Source of the DNA: Paracentrotus lividus
Lineage: Eukaryota; Echinodermata; Echinoidea; Camarodonta; Echinidae
Assembly (NCBI GenBank): GCA_940671915.1
Contig: CALNVZ010003433.1
Span: 13,377,555-13,441,554 of the forward strand
Direction: 5' to 3'
Length of the DNA stretch: 64,000 nucleotides
In this document: piece after piece, positions 12,609-23,900 of the stretch
How the letters are laid out: the number at the start of each line of letters is the position of its first letter
Position numbering within the stretch: position 1 is the stretch's first letter
The notes under the pieces: model-generated
The model's input: only the letters and a program-made list of their open reading frames with translations
What the model was told of the DNA's origin: nothing
Database searches by the model: none
Position numbers and translations under genes: made by a program

Positions 12609-13100
12609 TATTATTATCTTGTTACTATGTATTGATCAATTTATGAATGTATTTTATTTGATGAGATGTACTTCTTTTTGTATATTTTGTATTATATTTG
12701 TCACTAGAAATATGAAATAAAATAAACTGAAACTGAAACAGTGAATTAAGAATTATATACAAAAATCATTTCCATCAAACTAATAGAGCTGTCAAAATGG
12801 GAGGAACTAACGTGTAAATTGTGTAACTCAAATATTCAAAATGAATAAAGAGATCCACTATGTTATGACTATGGTATACAGAGTGCGTCAATAAAAAATA
12901 AAAAAATCCAATCACTTTTAAGTTGTCTTGTGAAAAGCATGAAAATATCTAATTCATGATATGTCTTGGTAGTGCCATCCTCCAAGCATATTATGTTGGT
13001 ACCTTTTACATTAGGGTTTTTCCATGCATGACTGAATAACGTACAATCTTCAGAAGACGTTAATCTCACCTGCGCCAAGTGGCTGGGTGAAGAAGAAATG
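12609..13100. other. Non-coding spacer with possible LINE-tail-like end
   Basis: The stretch ending GAAATAAAATAAACTGAAACT at about 12713-12738 resembles the 3' end of a retrotransposon, but no body is recognisable. A mariner-like end (ATACAGAGTGCGTCAATAAA) lies near 12875. No gene. Confidence 0.35.
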
Positions 13101-13517
13101 AATTGAGAATTATTATTCGTGTGCACGCACATACTACACCCACACGTACCCTCATTTACACATACACAACCTACATACACACCCACACCCTCATCAAACA
13201 CACACACCCTCATACACACTCCACACACATACACACGCACACACTCTATCTCATCCACACCAGTACACAGTACACACAATTGTTTTTGACGGTATCATAT
13301 TTTGCTTCCATACAACGGGTAGACTTCATTGATTGTCTGACCATGGTCTGACCTGGATGAAGAAGGAAAGTAGGAGAAGTATATGACATAATGTGCGTGT
13401 GAAAAACGGAAAGAGAGAGAGAGAGATCGGAGTTTTTTGAGAAGTGTGCGACGTAAGTATGAAATTGTGTGTGGGAGGAATTGGTATGTGTATGTGTGTG
13501 TGAGGGGAAATTGGTAT

Positions 13518-13555
<38 letters not shown>

Positions 13556-13560
13556 CAAAT
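13100..13560. repeat. (CA)n and (TG)n low-complexity region
   Basis: Imperfect ACACAC/CACACC repeats at 13115-13280 and GTATGTGTGTG repeats at 13470-13553, with a clean (TG)n run at the end. Overlapping open frames of 80-140 residues on both strands are repeat translations. Confidence 0.9.
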
Positions 13561-13878
13561 TTCCTCAAAGCCGCGCGGATCAAGCGTGTCAAGCGATAAA
13601 AAATAAAACACGACTACCACAAACAGAACACTCAAACAGAACAAAACGAAACAAACCATACACTGTCCACCTGACATGCCAGATCAGATCGTACGGTTAA
13701 GGGTTAAGAAACCAGATGACTATTGAGTTTTATTCAGTACTATGTTAACATTGTTCAGATGGTTACAGGTAACCCTATCATGCCTTCGAGTTCAAGAAAA
13801 TGCCATATCCATAAATCCTTTACCATGCATGTTTAATTCATAAAAGTGATATTGTTGTATTGTTATAGAGCATTATGC

Positions 13879-13880
<2 letters not shown>

Positions 13881-13918
<38 letters not shown>
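13881..13918. repeat. (TA)n microsatellite
   Basis: About 19 TA dinucleotides. Confidence 0.95.
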
Positions 13919-13920
<2 letters not shown>

Positions 13921-14403
13921 ATCTATAGTGACATGGATATAATATGTAAGAATAACAGAAATACCCGTGAGTTTATATTTGAACGAATAGTAGTTTTCAA
14001 AACAAAAAAGTAGAAAATTTTGAAACTGTGTTGTATATCCAACTTGAAAGAAACTAATAGAATTTTTTTTTTTTTTTTTTTGAAAGGAGGGGCTGAGATA
14101 TGTTGTCTTTGTTTATGTGAAAGTATGATTTACATTATGCATAACTTCGTGATGCTGTTTTTATATAACTAATGAATGGAACGAGGGGTTCCTATTTGAT
14201 TTCGAAAAGTAACCATCATATCACACTATTGTCCGATGAGACCTTATTTTTACAAAGCGGTACAGAATACAGACCACAGTGTTTACATATTTTGTCATGA
14301 CAGCAGACTAAACGTTTAAAAGTCAAAATGTGATCTTTCTAAAACTCCACATTTTAACAATTGTCTGATTAATTTTTACAAATAATTGTAGATTTAGTTA
14401 TTT

Positions 14404-14407
<4 letters not shown>

Positions 14408-14462
<55 letters not shown>
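14408..14462. repeat. (TA)n microsatellite
   Basis: About 27 TA dinucleotides. The DNA between this and the previous run (13919-14407) shows no gene. Confidence 0.95.
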
Positions 14463-14464
<2 letters not shown>

Positions 14465-15052
14465 GATCAGAGCCCGCACATGCTAATTCCAATAATTTCA
14501 AAGTCATATTTCAGGATTATATTTTACCACATCTTTTCGCATGCTCTCACAAACCCACGATTACTTATTGTCAGATCATTGCTAGCGAAAGTAATAAATA
14601 CTAAACCATGTTGCCTTTTGAAACTAACCTGAAAATTTGAAGCCATGTCTCCAACAAGTACATAATTGGCGACCTTTACTATTGTGTAATCGTTGTGATC
14701 AAGTAGGCCTAAAACACATACAGATGTTACAAAGAATTAACATGACTTGCAAACGAAGCCCATATTTTGAACATTGGCGCCCGCACTAATACCGAGGATT
14801 ACAACGCCGCGTTTATCTTGTTTTTTGTTTTTAAGGAGAACGCCGTCAACGCTGAGATATATGAAATCAGTCTCCCTCTGATTGGCCAAAAGTTTCAGCT
14901 GACGATTTACGTTGTCAACTTTGATGAAGTCATCTTGATGGATGATATCGCGGTCTGGGATGTCCTTTACTGTTGGAACTATTTTAGTGATCTCAACGAA
15001 CAATCATTTGACAATGGGGACATTTATGTACCAATATCCAAGGGGTCATTAC

Positions 15053-15346
15053 TACACTGTAAAAAAAAATACAGCAAAGTGATGTCAGCAGAGTCGCCAT
15101 ACAAAAATGTAATTTAAAATACAGTTTTGATGAAAGAGAAGGAAAATATCATTAGAGTTTGATAGCATACGTATTTGGTTAAAACGGAACAAAAGTGTTA
15201 CTCCTGATGTATATTTTGTATTTCTGACGTAATTATTTGCAGGAGAAACTTACAACAAAACTGTTTTTTGAATTACATTTTTTTTATGGCGACTCTACTG
15301 ACAGCAGATTTGCTGTAAAAATACATATATTTTTTTTACAATGTAG
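15053..15346. mobile_element. CACTG-ended MITE
   Basis: The left end CACTGTAAAAAAAAATACAG is mirrored by a right end with GCTGTAAAAATACAT and TTTTTTTACAATG. Inner words GTCGCCATAC/TATGGCGACT and TGTAATTT/AATTACA also pair. Length is about 290 bp with no coding capacity. It belongs with the CACTG-ended group at 20776, 25425 and 40591. Confidence 0.7.
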
Positions 15347-15819
15347 TAATAATGGTACTGATCATAGATGAATGCTAACGCTATCCGGCTATGCTTGTTG
15401 GAAGAAGTAATGAGGAATACTCAATGACATCATCAATGTTAACCCCTTGTGACTATGGACTTTTGGCTTCCGTGACAACTTGTGACGAAATATTATTGAT
15501 TGAAACATGGAATCACCTATAAGTTTTTTAATGCGTCTTGTAATATCGTAACGTTGGCTTTGATGGCGGCTGTATTCGTCACTTTGTGATTCAGTGGCTT
15601 GGATTGAAGTTTATGGATTCCAAATCAATGACGCTTTTTTTTCCGAGTTGATGGGGTACACCACTGTAAGCAGAATCACGATTTTTTTTTTTTTTTGTAG
15701 AGATTGAAATAAGACATCATTGTCCCTACGATTATTGGCTTTTTGTTGAAGATGACCAGAAGTCATGCAGCTATAGTCCAATGACTCAAGTTAATGTGAT
15801 AATTCAGTAAGGCATGAAA

Positions 15820-15907
15820 GACTTTTGAAGGTATGAAAGACTCTGTAAGGGCTTGGGGTGATAGACGAAACTACATGTACCATCGGTGTGCCTTTTTGAG
15901 AGCAGTA
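15820..15907 (-). repeat. Degenerate duplicate of the P450 C-terminal coding tail
   Basis: Directly below the stop of the P450 at 15908. The + strand words CTTGGGGTGATAGACGAAAC and TACATGTACCATCGGTGTGCC match, with changes, the tail of the last exon itself (CTTTGGGAGGTAGGTGAGAC, ACATGTACCATCC). It looks like a partial tandem copy lying in the 3' UTR. The paralogous locus at 37378-38330 has more such copies. Confidence 0.55.
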
Positions 15908-18900
15908 CTAACGGGCAACTGCTGTGATTTTGAAAGGCTTTGGGAGGTAGGTGAGACCACATGTACCATCCATAGAGATTGGCGTGCCTTCGGGAAGCCG
16001 GAGAGTGAAACGATGCAGGATATTGGTGAAGATGATGAAGAGTTCTGTACGAGCCAACTGTTCACCCGGACATAATCGCCGACCTGCATGAATGAAATAC
16101 GTCTGGTAACAGGAATGGTTTAGCAGCCTAGTGGATTTTAAACTCAATGGATATTGGAAAAAAGAAGACACCAAAAGGAGAATGGATAGAATGAAATTCT
16201 TGATATGATTTTATTCCAAAATTTTGACATTACGCCTTCTCCCTCTAAACAAGTTTTAAGTTTCAAAAGCCATTCTTCTCTTAAAACATTTGTAGTTAAC
16301 GTAAAAGTTCCTGCAATTTTAAAAAGCTACTATCAAAATGATCTGACAGCCCCCATTACCAACTAACCCCTATGTCAGTGATTATGTTCACTTACCAATT
16401 CCAAATTCAGCCAGCCTTGCTTCTAACTTGCTGTTGAACTGACTCGTCTCCTTGTCTATGAACCTCTCGGGGACAAAGTTGTCGGGATCTTTCCAAAGCG
16501 AGGGCGACGACGACAACCAGTGAGCATTCGTGGCGATGTTCGTTCCTTTGGGGATGTCGTAACCGCCCAGTTTCACGTCACATCGAGTACGATGGGGGAT
16601 TTGAGCAGGGAGTACTTTACAGCACCGATAACACTCCACCATTGTCGACTCCGTCAGCGGGAGCTTTGGGCGGTCGGATAGAGATGGAAGACGATCTCGC
16701 CCGACTACCTTATCAAGCTCTGCTTGGACATCGGCCTTAAACAACACAAATTAAGCCTCTGCCATTAGCATAATTTTGGACATGCAATGAGATTATGTAA
16801 GATAGCAAAACCAATTTTTTTTTTTTTAAGAATAAAACAGAAGGGGGAAAATTCTATTTAATTTGTTTCCTTTCTAGAGTTTCTGTAAATGTTAAAATCC
16901 TTCCATTGTTTCCTTGACAACGTTTTCTGAGATACCAGTAGCCTGAGATAACCTTCACCGTTTCCATGAGAGAACATGAAGTCTAGAGATTGTAGATATT
17001 TTATTTCCAATTTCTTGTTTAGATACTTTCAAAGAGATTTTGACCCCCACTTGTTGCCGGATAGCCCTGGACTCGCCACTGACGATGAAAGCTTGAAGGT
17101 TTACCTGAACATCTGGATGTTGAGCCATGATGAGGAAGTACCACAAAAGACTGGTAGAAACCGTCTCAAAGCCAGCTACTATCAGGTCCCATAACACTTG
17201 AAGGAGACAGTGATCAATGAAGGACCCTATTTCTTTTTTCTATAAGGAGAGAGTAGAATGTTGGAGAGAAGTTTAGTTGTATTTTCAAGATATCAGAATT
17301 GGAAGTGACTCCAGAGGAAGGCGCGAATGGGGAGATACGTAGCCATATACCACTCTACAGCCGAAGGGAAAGAGACCTCAATGAACGCACATGAGGTTTG
17401 GTTATCCATGGGCACTACATCCATCACTTTATAAACATGGTAAAGAGAGAAACATTGACCCCCTCCCCCAAAAGCAGGTTCCCAATTAACCTGTAATTGG
17501 CAGTGAGTATTCAAATAGGCCTACCACTTGCCAAGTGTTTCTGTCTAATAGGAACATTCCTATTTTCCTGCTGATAATTGAGGCGTCGGAATTTACTCAA
17601 TGTTCCCATTTTCCAGATCAGGTTTCAATAGTAAATCATAAATTTTTATATTTTAGTAGAGGATCCTAATTTTGGACAATCTATAATTTCCAATTATTTT
17701 GTTCCTACTTCTTGGTATTATAAATTGGCAGGTGGCTCCAGGATATCATACGAAGAGCGCGAGAGAAGTCGAATGTGTGTGTGTGTGTGTGCTGTGTACG
17801 TGTGGTGTGTGAACAGTAATAAGCGTGATGACAGTCTACTCACACCGCCCAAGAGTCGAAGTGGTAGGAGGGATGTCAGTGAGTGCGATGACGCTGCGAT
17901 GATGTATTAGTGTAGTGTGTGTTGTGTGTTGAAGTCGTGTGAAGTGAGAGTGTGTTAAATTGTATGGATTGTGTGTGTGTGTGTGAGTGCATAAGTGATC
18001 AGTAAAAAGAGATGAGAAGATGAGATGGGGAAGTGTAGCCAGCGACAGTTCAATGCATATGATATCTTTAAAATAAGACCAGGAGGGGCGAACACCTCTT
18101 TCGCCCAACTAAACACAACACAAATGAACCCATCAAACAACCAAAAAATAGGTCATTTTAGAATTACGAAGAGTCATTGTAGTAATTTTATGCACTAGAA
18201 AGCATCTCAATAACTTTTTCCGGCTTGTATTTATATTCTTTGGGCACGTGTCAATGATCCTATGGCATTTATTTACAAATTCATGCTTCAGTGAGCACGT
18301 GAGACTGGAAAAGCCCTTTTCTCACGTATGGACAACAATTCAAATATTTACTTTGATTGAATATAACAATTCTTTCTGGGGAGTACTTTTTATTTAATTT
18401 TCACAAAAATCCCGATGTTTCACGCCTCAGTGGGCACAAGATACGAGAAAATCATGCAAATGAGAAGATAGTTTGGGGCTTCGTCATGGTTCAGTGACTT
18501 TTCGAATACGGAATTTGAATCAAGATTATGTTAGTTAGAGATGAGTTGAAGCTGTGTGCCAAGTTTCGTGACATAACCCACAGTAGAAATAACAATAATC
18601 ATCAATGAAATTGGCCGAATTTCACATTTGTCATGTATTGATTTCCTTCTCTATTGACTTTATGTACAGAGGTTTAACAAAAGTTTAACAAAAGTGAAAT
18701 TTGGCATATTTTAATTGTCAGTTTTTGCCCATTTGACTGTAAATTATCTTATGAAACTTTGCACATAGCTCTATAACTAACATGATCTTTATTCAAATTA
18801 CGTATTCGAAAAGTCACTGAACTATGACGAAGCCCAAAACTTTCTTCTCATTTTCATGATTTTCTTGTATCTTGTGCCCACTGAGGCATGAAACATCGGG

Positions 18901-19059
18901 ATTTTTATGAAAATAAAATCAAAGGTACTCCCCAAAAAGAATTGTTATATCCAACCAAAGTAAGAATTTGAATTTTAGTCCGTACGTGACAAAAGGGCTT
19001 TTCCAGTCTCACGTGATCACTGAAGCATGAATTTGTAAATAAATGGCATAGGATTATTA

Positions 19060-19096
<37 letters not shown>

Positions 19097-20959
19097 TAAT
19101 CCGCATTTCAAAATACATGAATTATACAATACAAAATACAGAACAATAGGATGTACGTGACATTATAGAAAGGACCTGGAATAGAGATGAAGGGGCTGCC
19201 TGGGATCATTGACACGTGCCCAAGGAATATAAATACAAGCCAAAAAAATATGTTATTGAGATGCTTTCTAGTGCATAAAATTACACAAGGACTCTTCGTA
19301 ATTCTAAAATGACCTATTTTTGGTTGTTTGATGGGTTCATTCAACCGTGAATGTATGGATATTTGTTGCATACACTTCCACAACAGGAATTCCATCATAT
19401 TTGATCGATTATACCATGGCAAAGAAGTAAATGGCAGTTTAGGCAATTTTTGCTGCATGCTCACTCAACCGTGAAATTTGACGCAAATTTCTTTTCCGTA
19501 TATTGGGAAGCACGTTTTGCATACATCCTGACGTGTAAAATGTTTAAAATATGAAAATGGGTCCGTTATCATTGAATCAAAGTTGCCACTTTTGGCTTGC
19601 GAAATTAAAAAAATGACATTTTTTCATTCACCCGTTGCTCACTGAAGCATGACTTGATGATTTTTCCTAAAATTCGCTCCCATTGTGGCTAATTAAATTC
19701 CCTACATGGACATATAAGTAGATTTTTTTAATTCCTCCTGGTTCAAAAATTATTGATATCTGAAATAGGGGGAACTTTCTTTTTGTGTTGTGTTTAGATT
19801 CTCTACCGTCTGCTGTGGTCCTAATCTTCAGGACATCAATATTTCATACGAGCAGAATAAACATGAACTTCAAACTCGAACTTAAATATAGTTAAAGCAA
19901 AGCAGATAGTGACTTCGATATAAGATTTACCGTGTATACATTATCGAAAAACAATCCCCTGGTTTGTTGACAATTGCTAACAACTTTGAAGGTACATAAA
20001 ATTATTTATGGCCAAAGATTGTGAATATATGGTTTTTTAATGAGAGTTATTATTCATTTATTATGTTTATAGTCACAATGTTATATTTCATTAGGTCAAT
20101 GATGTTTGAGTCGGCATAGGGATATATTTTGAATATATAGAGATCAAGATATGCAATTTCAAAATTTATATTTATGTCTTTATTATAGTAAACGGCAGCT
20201 ATTAAAAAAAAATAATTATGACCTGGAATTAGCTGAAATACCTACCGGCTAGCCATTTTATACACCTAGGTTAAGTTAGTCAAATGTAGATTAACTTCTT
20301 ACGTTTGCAGCCCTTTCAGCTTGTTCCTGGAGGAAGGACTCGATCAAATCATTCGGTTCGTCTTCAGGGTCATATGCCTGACGATGTCGCTCCACGACCT
20401 TCTTGAGAAAACCAAACATGCCTTTGACAACAGCGTCTCCCATTTTGTTTATCTACAGTGTAATTCAATTGAAATTTGCGTTTCTTGACACAATTACAAA
20501 ATAAAATTATTCTCAAAATACAAGATATTGATGAGACAGCAAAAGCGGATAAATACATGAGAATATTATCGTAAGTGCAAAATCCATTAAGATTTAATGA
20601 CTTTTGAAGTAGGTATTGAATTATCGCGATAACAAAACCAGTACCTGAAATTTCACAAATTGACCACTATGGTTTTTCACATACGTAAACCTACTCCAAA
20701 ATCTAATCAAGTCGTAACCACTGCTATAAACTACAATTATTTTTTTGTTTAAAATTTCATTTTGGTAAAAAGATCTACTGTTAGAAAAAAATTAAACAAG
20801 TTGTTTTTTTTTTAATCTTAAACAACTGCGTATTAACCGGTATTAATCGCACAGCGTTGTTCAAAAACATAAACAACCTGTTGTTTAATGGCATTATTAA
20901 ACAACCTAATTGTTTAAAGAAAGATATTTAAAATATCAAGAGTATTGTTTAACGTTCCG

Positions 20960-20993
<34 letters not shown>

Positions 20994-23900
20994 GCTCCAA
21001 ATTGAATTGTCCAAAACAAAGGTGAAACGCAAATTCTTTGTGCCCATTTGATCGTGGGTAATCCTGCAGTCACACAGACACTAATGCGGCGGTCACAACT
21101 CACCGTACCATCGACGTGCAACTCCCTGCGATGGATTTCGTAGAAAATTCGTGCAGCGGAGGTACCTCGCAGGTACAATGCATGTACGACGCGCAGGAAG
21201 TTTTTTCAATACCCTTATGCGGCGGTCACAACTCGCCGTACCATCGACGTGCAACTCCCTACGATGGATTTCGTAGAAAATTCGTGCAGCGGAGGTACCT
21301 CGCAGGTACAATGCATGTACGACCTGCAGAAAGTTTTTACAATACCCTTACTATAGAATTGCAGGAATCGCAGAAGTTGAATTAGGACCTGTGCGTGCAT
21401 TGCACATGCAACGCAGGCTACGTCGATGGCACGTGCCCCGTAGCCTACGACGAGTTGTGACCGCCGCATAACTATAGAATTGCAGGAATCGCAGAAGTTG
21501 AATTAGGACCTGTGCGTGCATTGCACATGCATCGCAGGCTACGTCGATGGCACATGCCCCGTAGCCTACGACGAGTTGTGACCGCCGCATTACGTATAGA
21601 TACGTTTGTGTTGTTTTAATCTTATTTCATCTTCTTTTCTATCATTTCTTATGTATTTCTTTGTTTTACTGGATGAACGAAATTATCAATATTTCCACTG
21701 CTGTATATGACGGGTAGGCATCCGTGGGGATCCGCAAAAAAGACAACAATTTTTGGACGCAACCGGACGTAACTCAACGTAAGTGTCTGTGTGACTGTAG
21801 CATTAGGGTAGCAGCAAATCCGATCTTTTAACGTCTTTTGGTATGACGCGGCCGGGTATCGAACCCAAGACCTCCCGATTATGAGGCACATGCTCTATCC
21901 ACTGAGCCAACACATCGGCATTTACTTTTTCTCAATGTGTGAGGCATAAGTCCTCCGCCATGATTGAAATGTTGCGCCTATGTACCTTGCATGTAACGAG
22001 TAATGCCATTAGCTCATGACTATCATTGGCCTCGGTCTTTTTAAACAACCCCGTGTTTAATATATCTCTAAACAGGTCTTGTTTAAGACAATAAAACCTC
22101 GATTTTCCGGTTTTAAACAACAATGTTTAGATATTAAACCACCAAGAATTTTTTACTTTTTAAACAATAATTTTTTTTTAACAACGAAATTTTTAAACAG
22201 CATTCTAACAGTGTACCATGTGCACCATGGAATAACATGCACATGCTCTGAGCACCAATTTGCACCATTTTGATCTAGGTCTCCACAAAGAGAAGAATTA
22301 TTTATTCAAAAGATTGCTTGTCCGAAGCTATTACCTTCATTGGTAAGTAGGCAAGGATTGGAACGTGCTGGAAGAACGATCCTGGACCCATCCACTCAAA
22401 GACCCCTTGGACATATTTGGTTAGCTCCACGAATTCCTCGTCGTCGTAACGGTAAGTCTTTCCCATAATGATCGCGGTCGTTACGTTGGAGACCGTCACG
22501 AAGATGTCGTCGCAAGGGTCGAAAAGGGCGCCCTCCTGGCTGACGAACACTTTGACTAGTTTGGTTGCTTCGGCTGTCACCAGATCCTCGAAGTTGTGGT
22601 TTGCGTGTTTTACGTTGCGGAGATTCCTGATGACAAAACGACGTTGTTCATTCCACAAAGGCCCTTCGCTCGCTGATACCAAGCCAAGTCCTAATGTGTA
22701 CAAAAGTAACAAGATCCGACAGTAAGCCTGTTGATTTCAATTCATAACTGACGAACAAAAATATATCTTCCAAACCATTTTATCCTAAACCTTTGTAAAT
22801 GTTCTTTTAAAAAAATTAATCAATTTTTTTTTTTTAAATAGATACTGGACTTTCTAGCAACCAGGAGTTACAGATTTGTTTGGAAGAATTATGTTCATGG
22901 AGCCCGAGATGGCATGCAACTCGACCTAATAGTAGTCGTAGAAGAATTTCAGTCCTTTTCAAGTGATTTCAAGTGATTTCAAGTGATTTCAAGTGGTTTT
23001 TGTGTACTTTTTATAACGTAAATCTACTTTCTGATTCACCATCACCATTATCATCATGTGGTTTGGTCTCACATCATTTGGTCTAATTCTCCGTTTGTCT
23101 AATACAAATGGGCTATACCCATTTGGTCTATTAACAATTTGGTCTTATTTACCCTTGGTCTAATACATACTTGATCTAATTCTCACTTATTTTAATGATC
23201 ATTTATTCTAATGGCCAATTCGTCTAGTAGCCAAATAGTCTGATTGCATTTTCGTCTAATGCCCAAATGAATATTTGGCTTATTACCATTTGGTTATTGG
23301 AATTGACCAAGTGTTGAAAGGCCAAGTGGACAATAAACGAAATTGAAATTAGACGAAATGGTAAATAGGCAAAGCGGTTATTAGACACGAAGGTAATTAC
23401 ACGAAATGTAATTAGACCATGTGGGATAAAAGTAGGTTTAGACCAAGTAGAAATCTAGCTCCTCATTGACCATCCTTACCTATATTAGGTCTACCCAGCG
23501 CTCGGTTGCACGGTAGCATTGGAGCTCGGTCATTAATGTCGGGGCTCCGGAAGGCTTCTTGAACGAGTTCGAAGCTGTTAAGGACGACGAATCGCGACCT
23601 AAAGACACTGAACATGTAAATATCTCCGTGCTCCTTGGACCACATGTTGAAGAGTACCTCGATTCAATTCAAATCAATTCATCATCATGATATGAACTAT
23701 TTCCCACGACTCTTCTTACAGGGTTATAAATTGAAAAGTGTATTTTTTTTTCTGAACAGCATTCCCGTTTTACCATACAAAAGCCATGTTAAAGTACTTT
23801 ACGATCTGTTCTACAGTCAGGGTACACCCATTTTTCTCACTGGACCAAAAAATAAAGTTGTTTTGTTTTCCTATTTTTTTGTGTATGTGTTCTAGACAAG

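Larger units (their letters stand above)
20776..22215. mobile_element. CACTG-ended element rich in TTTAAACAAC words, with nested insertions
   Basis: The ends are (TA)CTGTTAGAAA and the inverted TTCTAACAGTGTA. The flanking 150-200 bp on each side repeat TTTAAACAAC, TTGTTTAA and TAAACAACC in both orientations. The middle holds a self-nested MITE (21085-21589) and a SINE (about 21620-21920). The whole lies in the third intron of the P450 gene. Confidence 0.6.

Noticed and set aside
13103-13592. Cysteine/valine- or threonine/histidine-rich frames
   Set aside because: They derive from (CA)n and (TG)n microsatellites.
14737-15003. An 88-residue open frame on the minus strand (contains VDNVNRQLKLLANQ and FIYLSVDGVLL) that looks protein-like
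   Set aside because: It resembles a fragment of a transposon-encoded or retrotransposon protein in composition, but I cannot name a family. There is no splice context, and an overlapping 116-residue frame exists on the other strand. A protein search would decide it.
21848-21917. A tRNA gene on the minus strand
   Set aside because: The A and B boxes are present, but the anticodon stem and acceptor ends do not pair properly and the unit continues into a SINE body.
23055-23455. A CRISPR-like array (regular short repeats with variable spacers)
   Set aside because: The units are degenerate, spacers are a few bases, orientation flips and the genome is eukaryotic.
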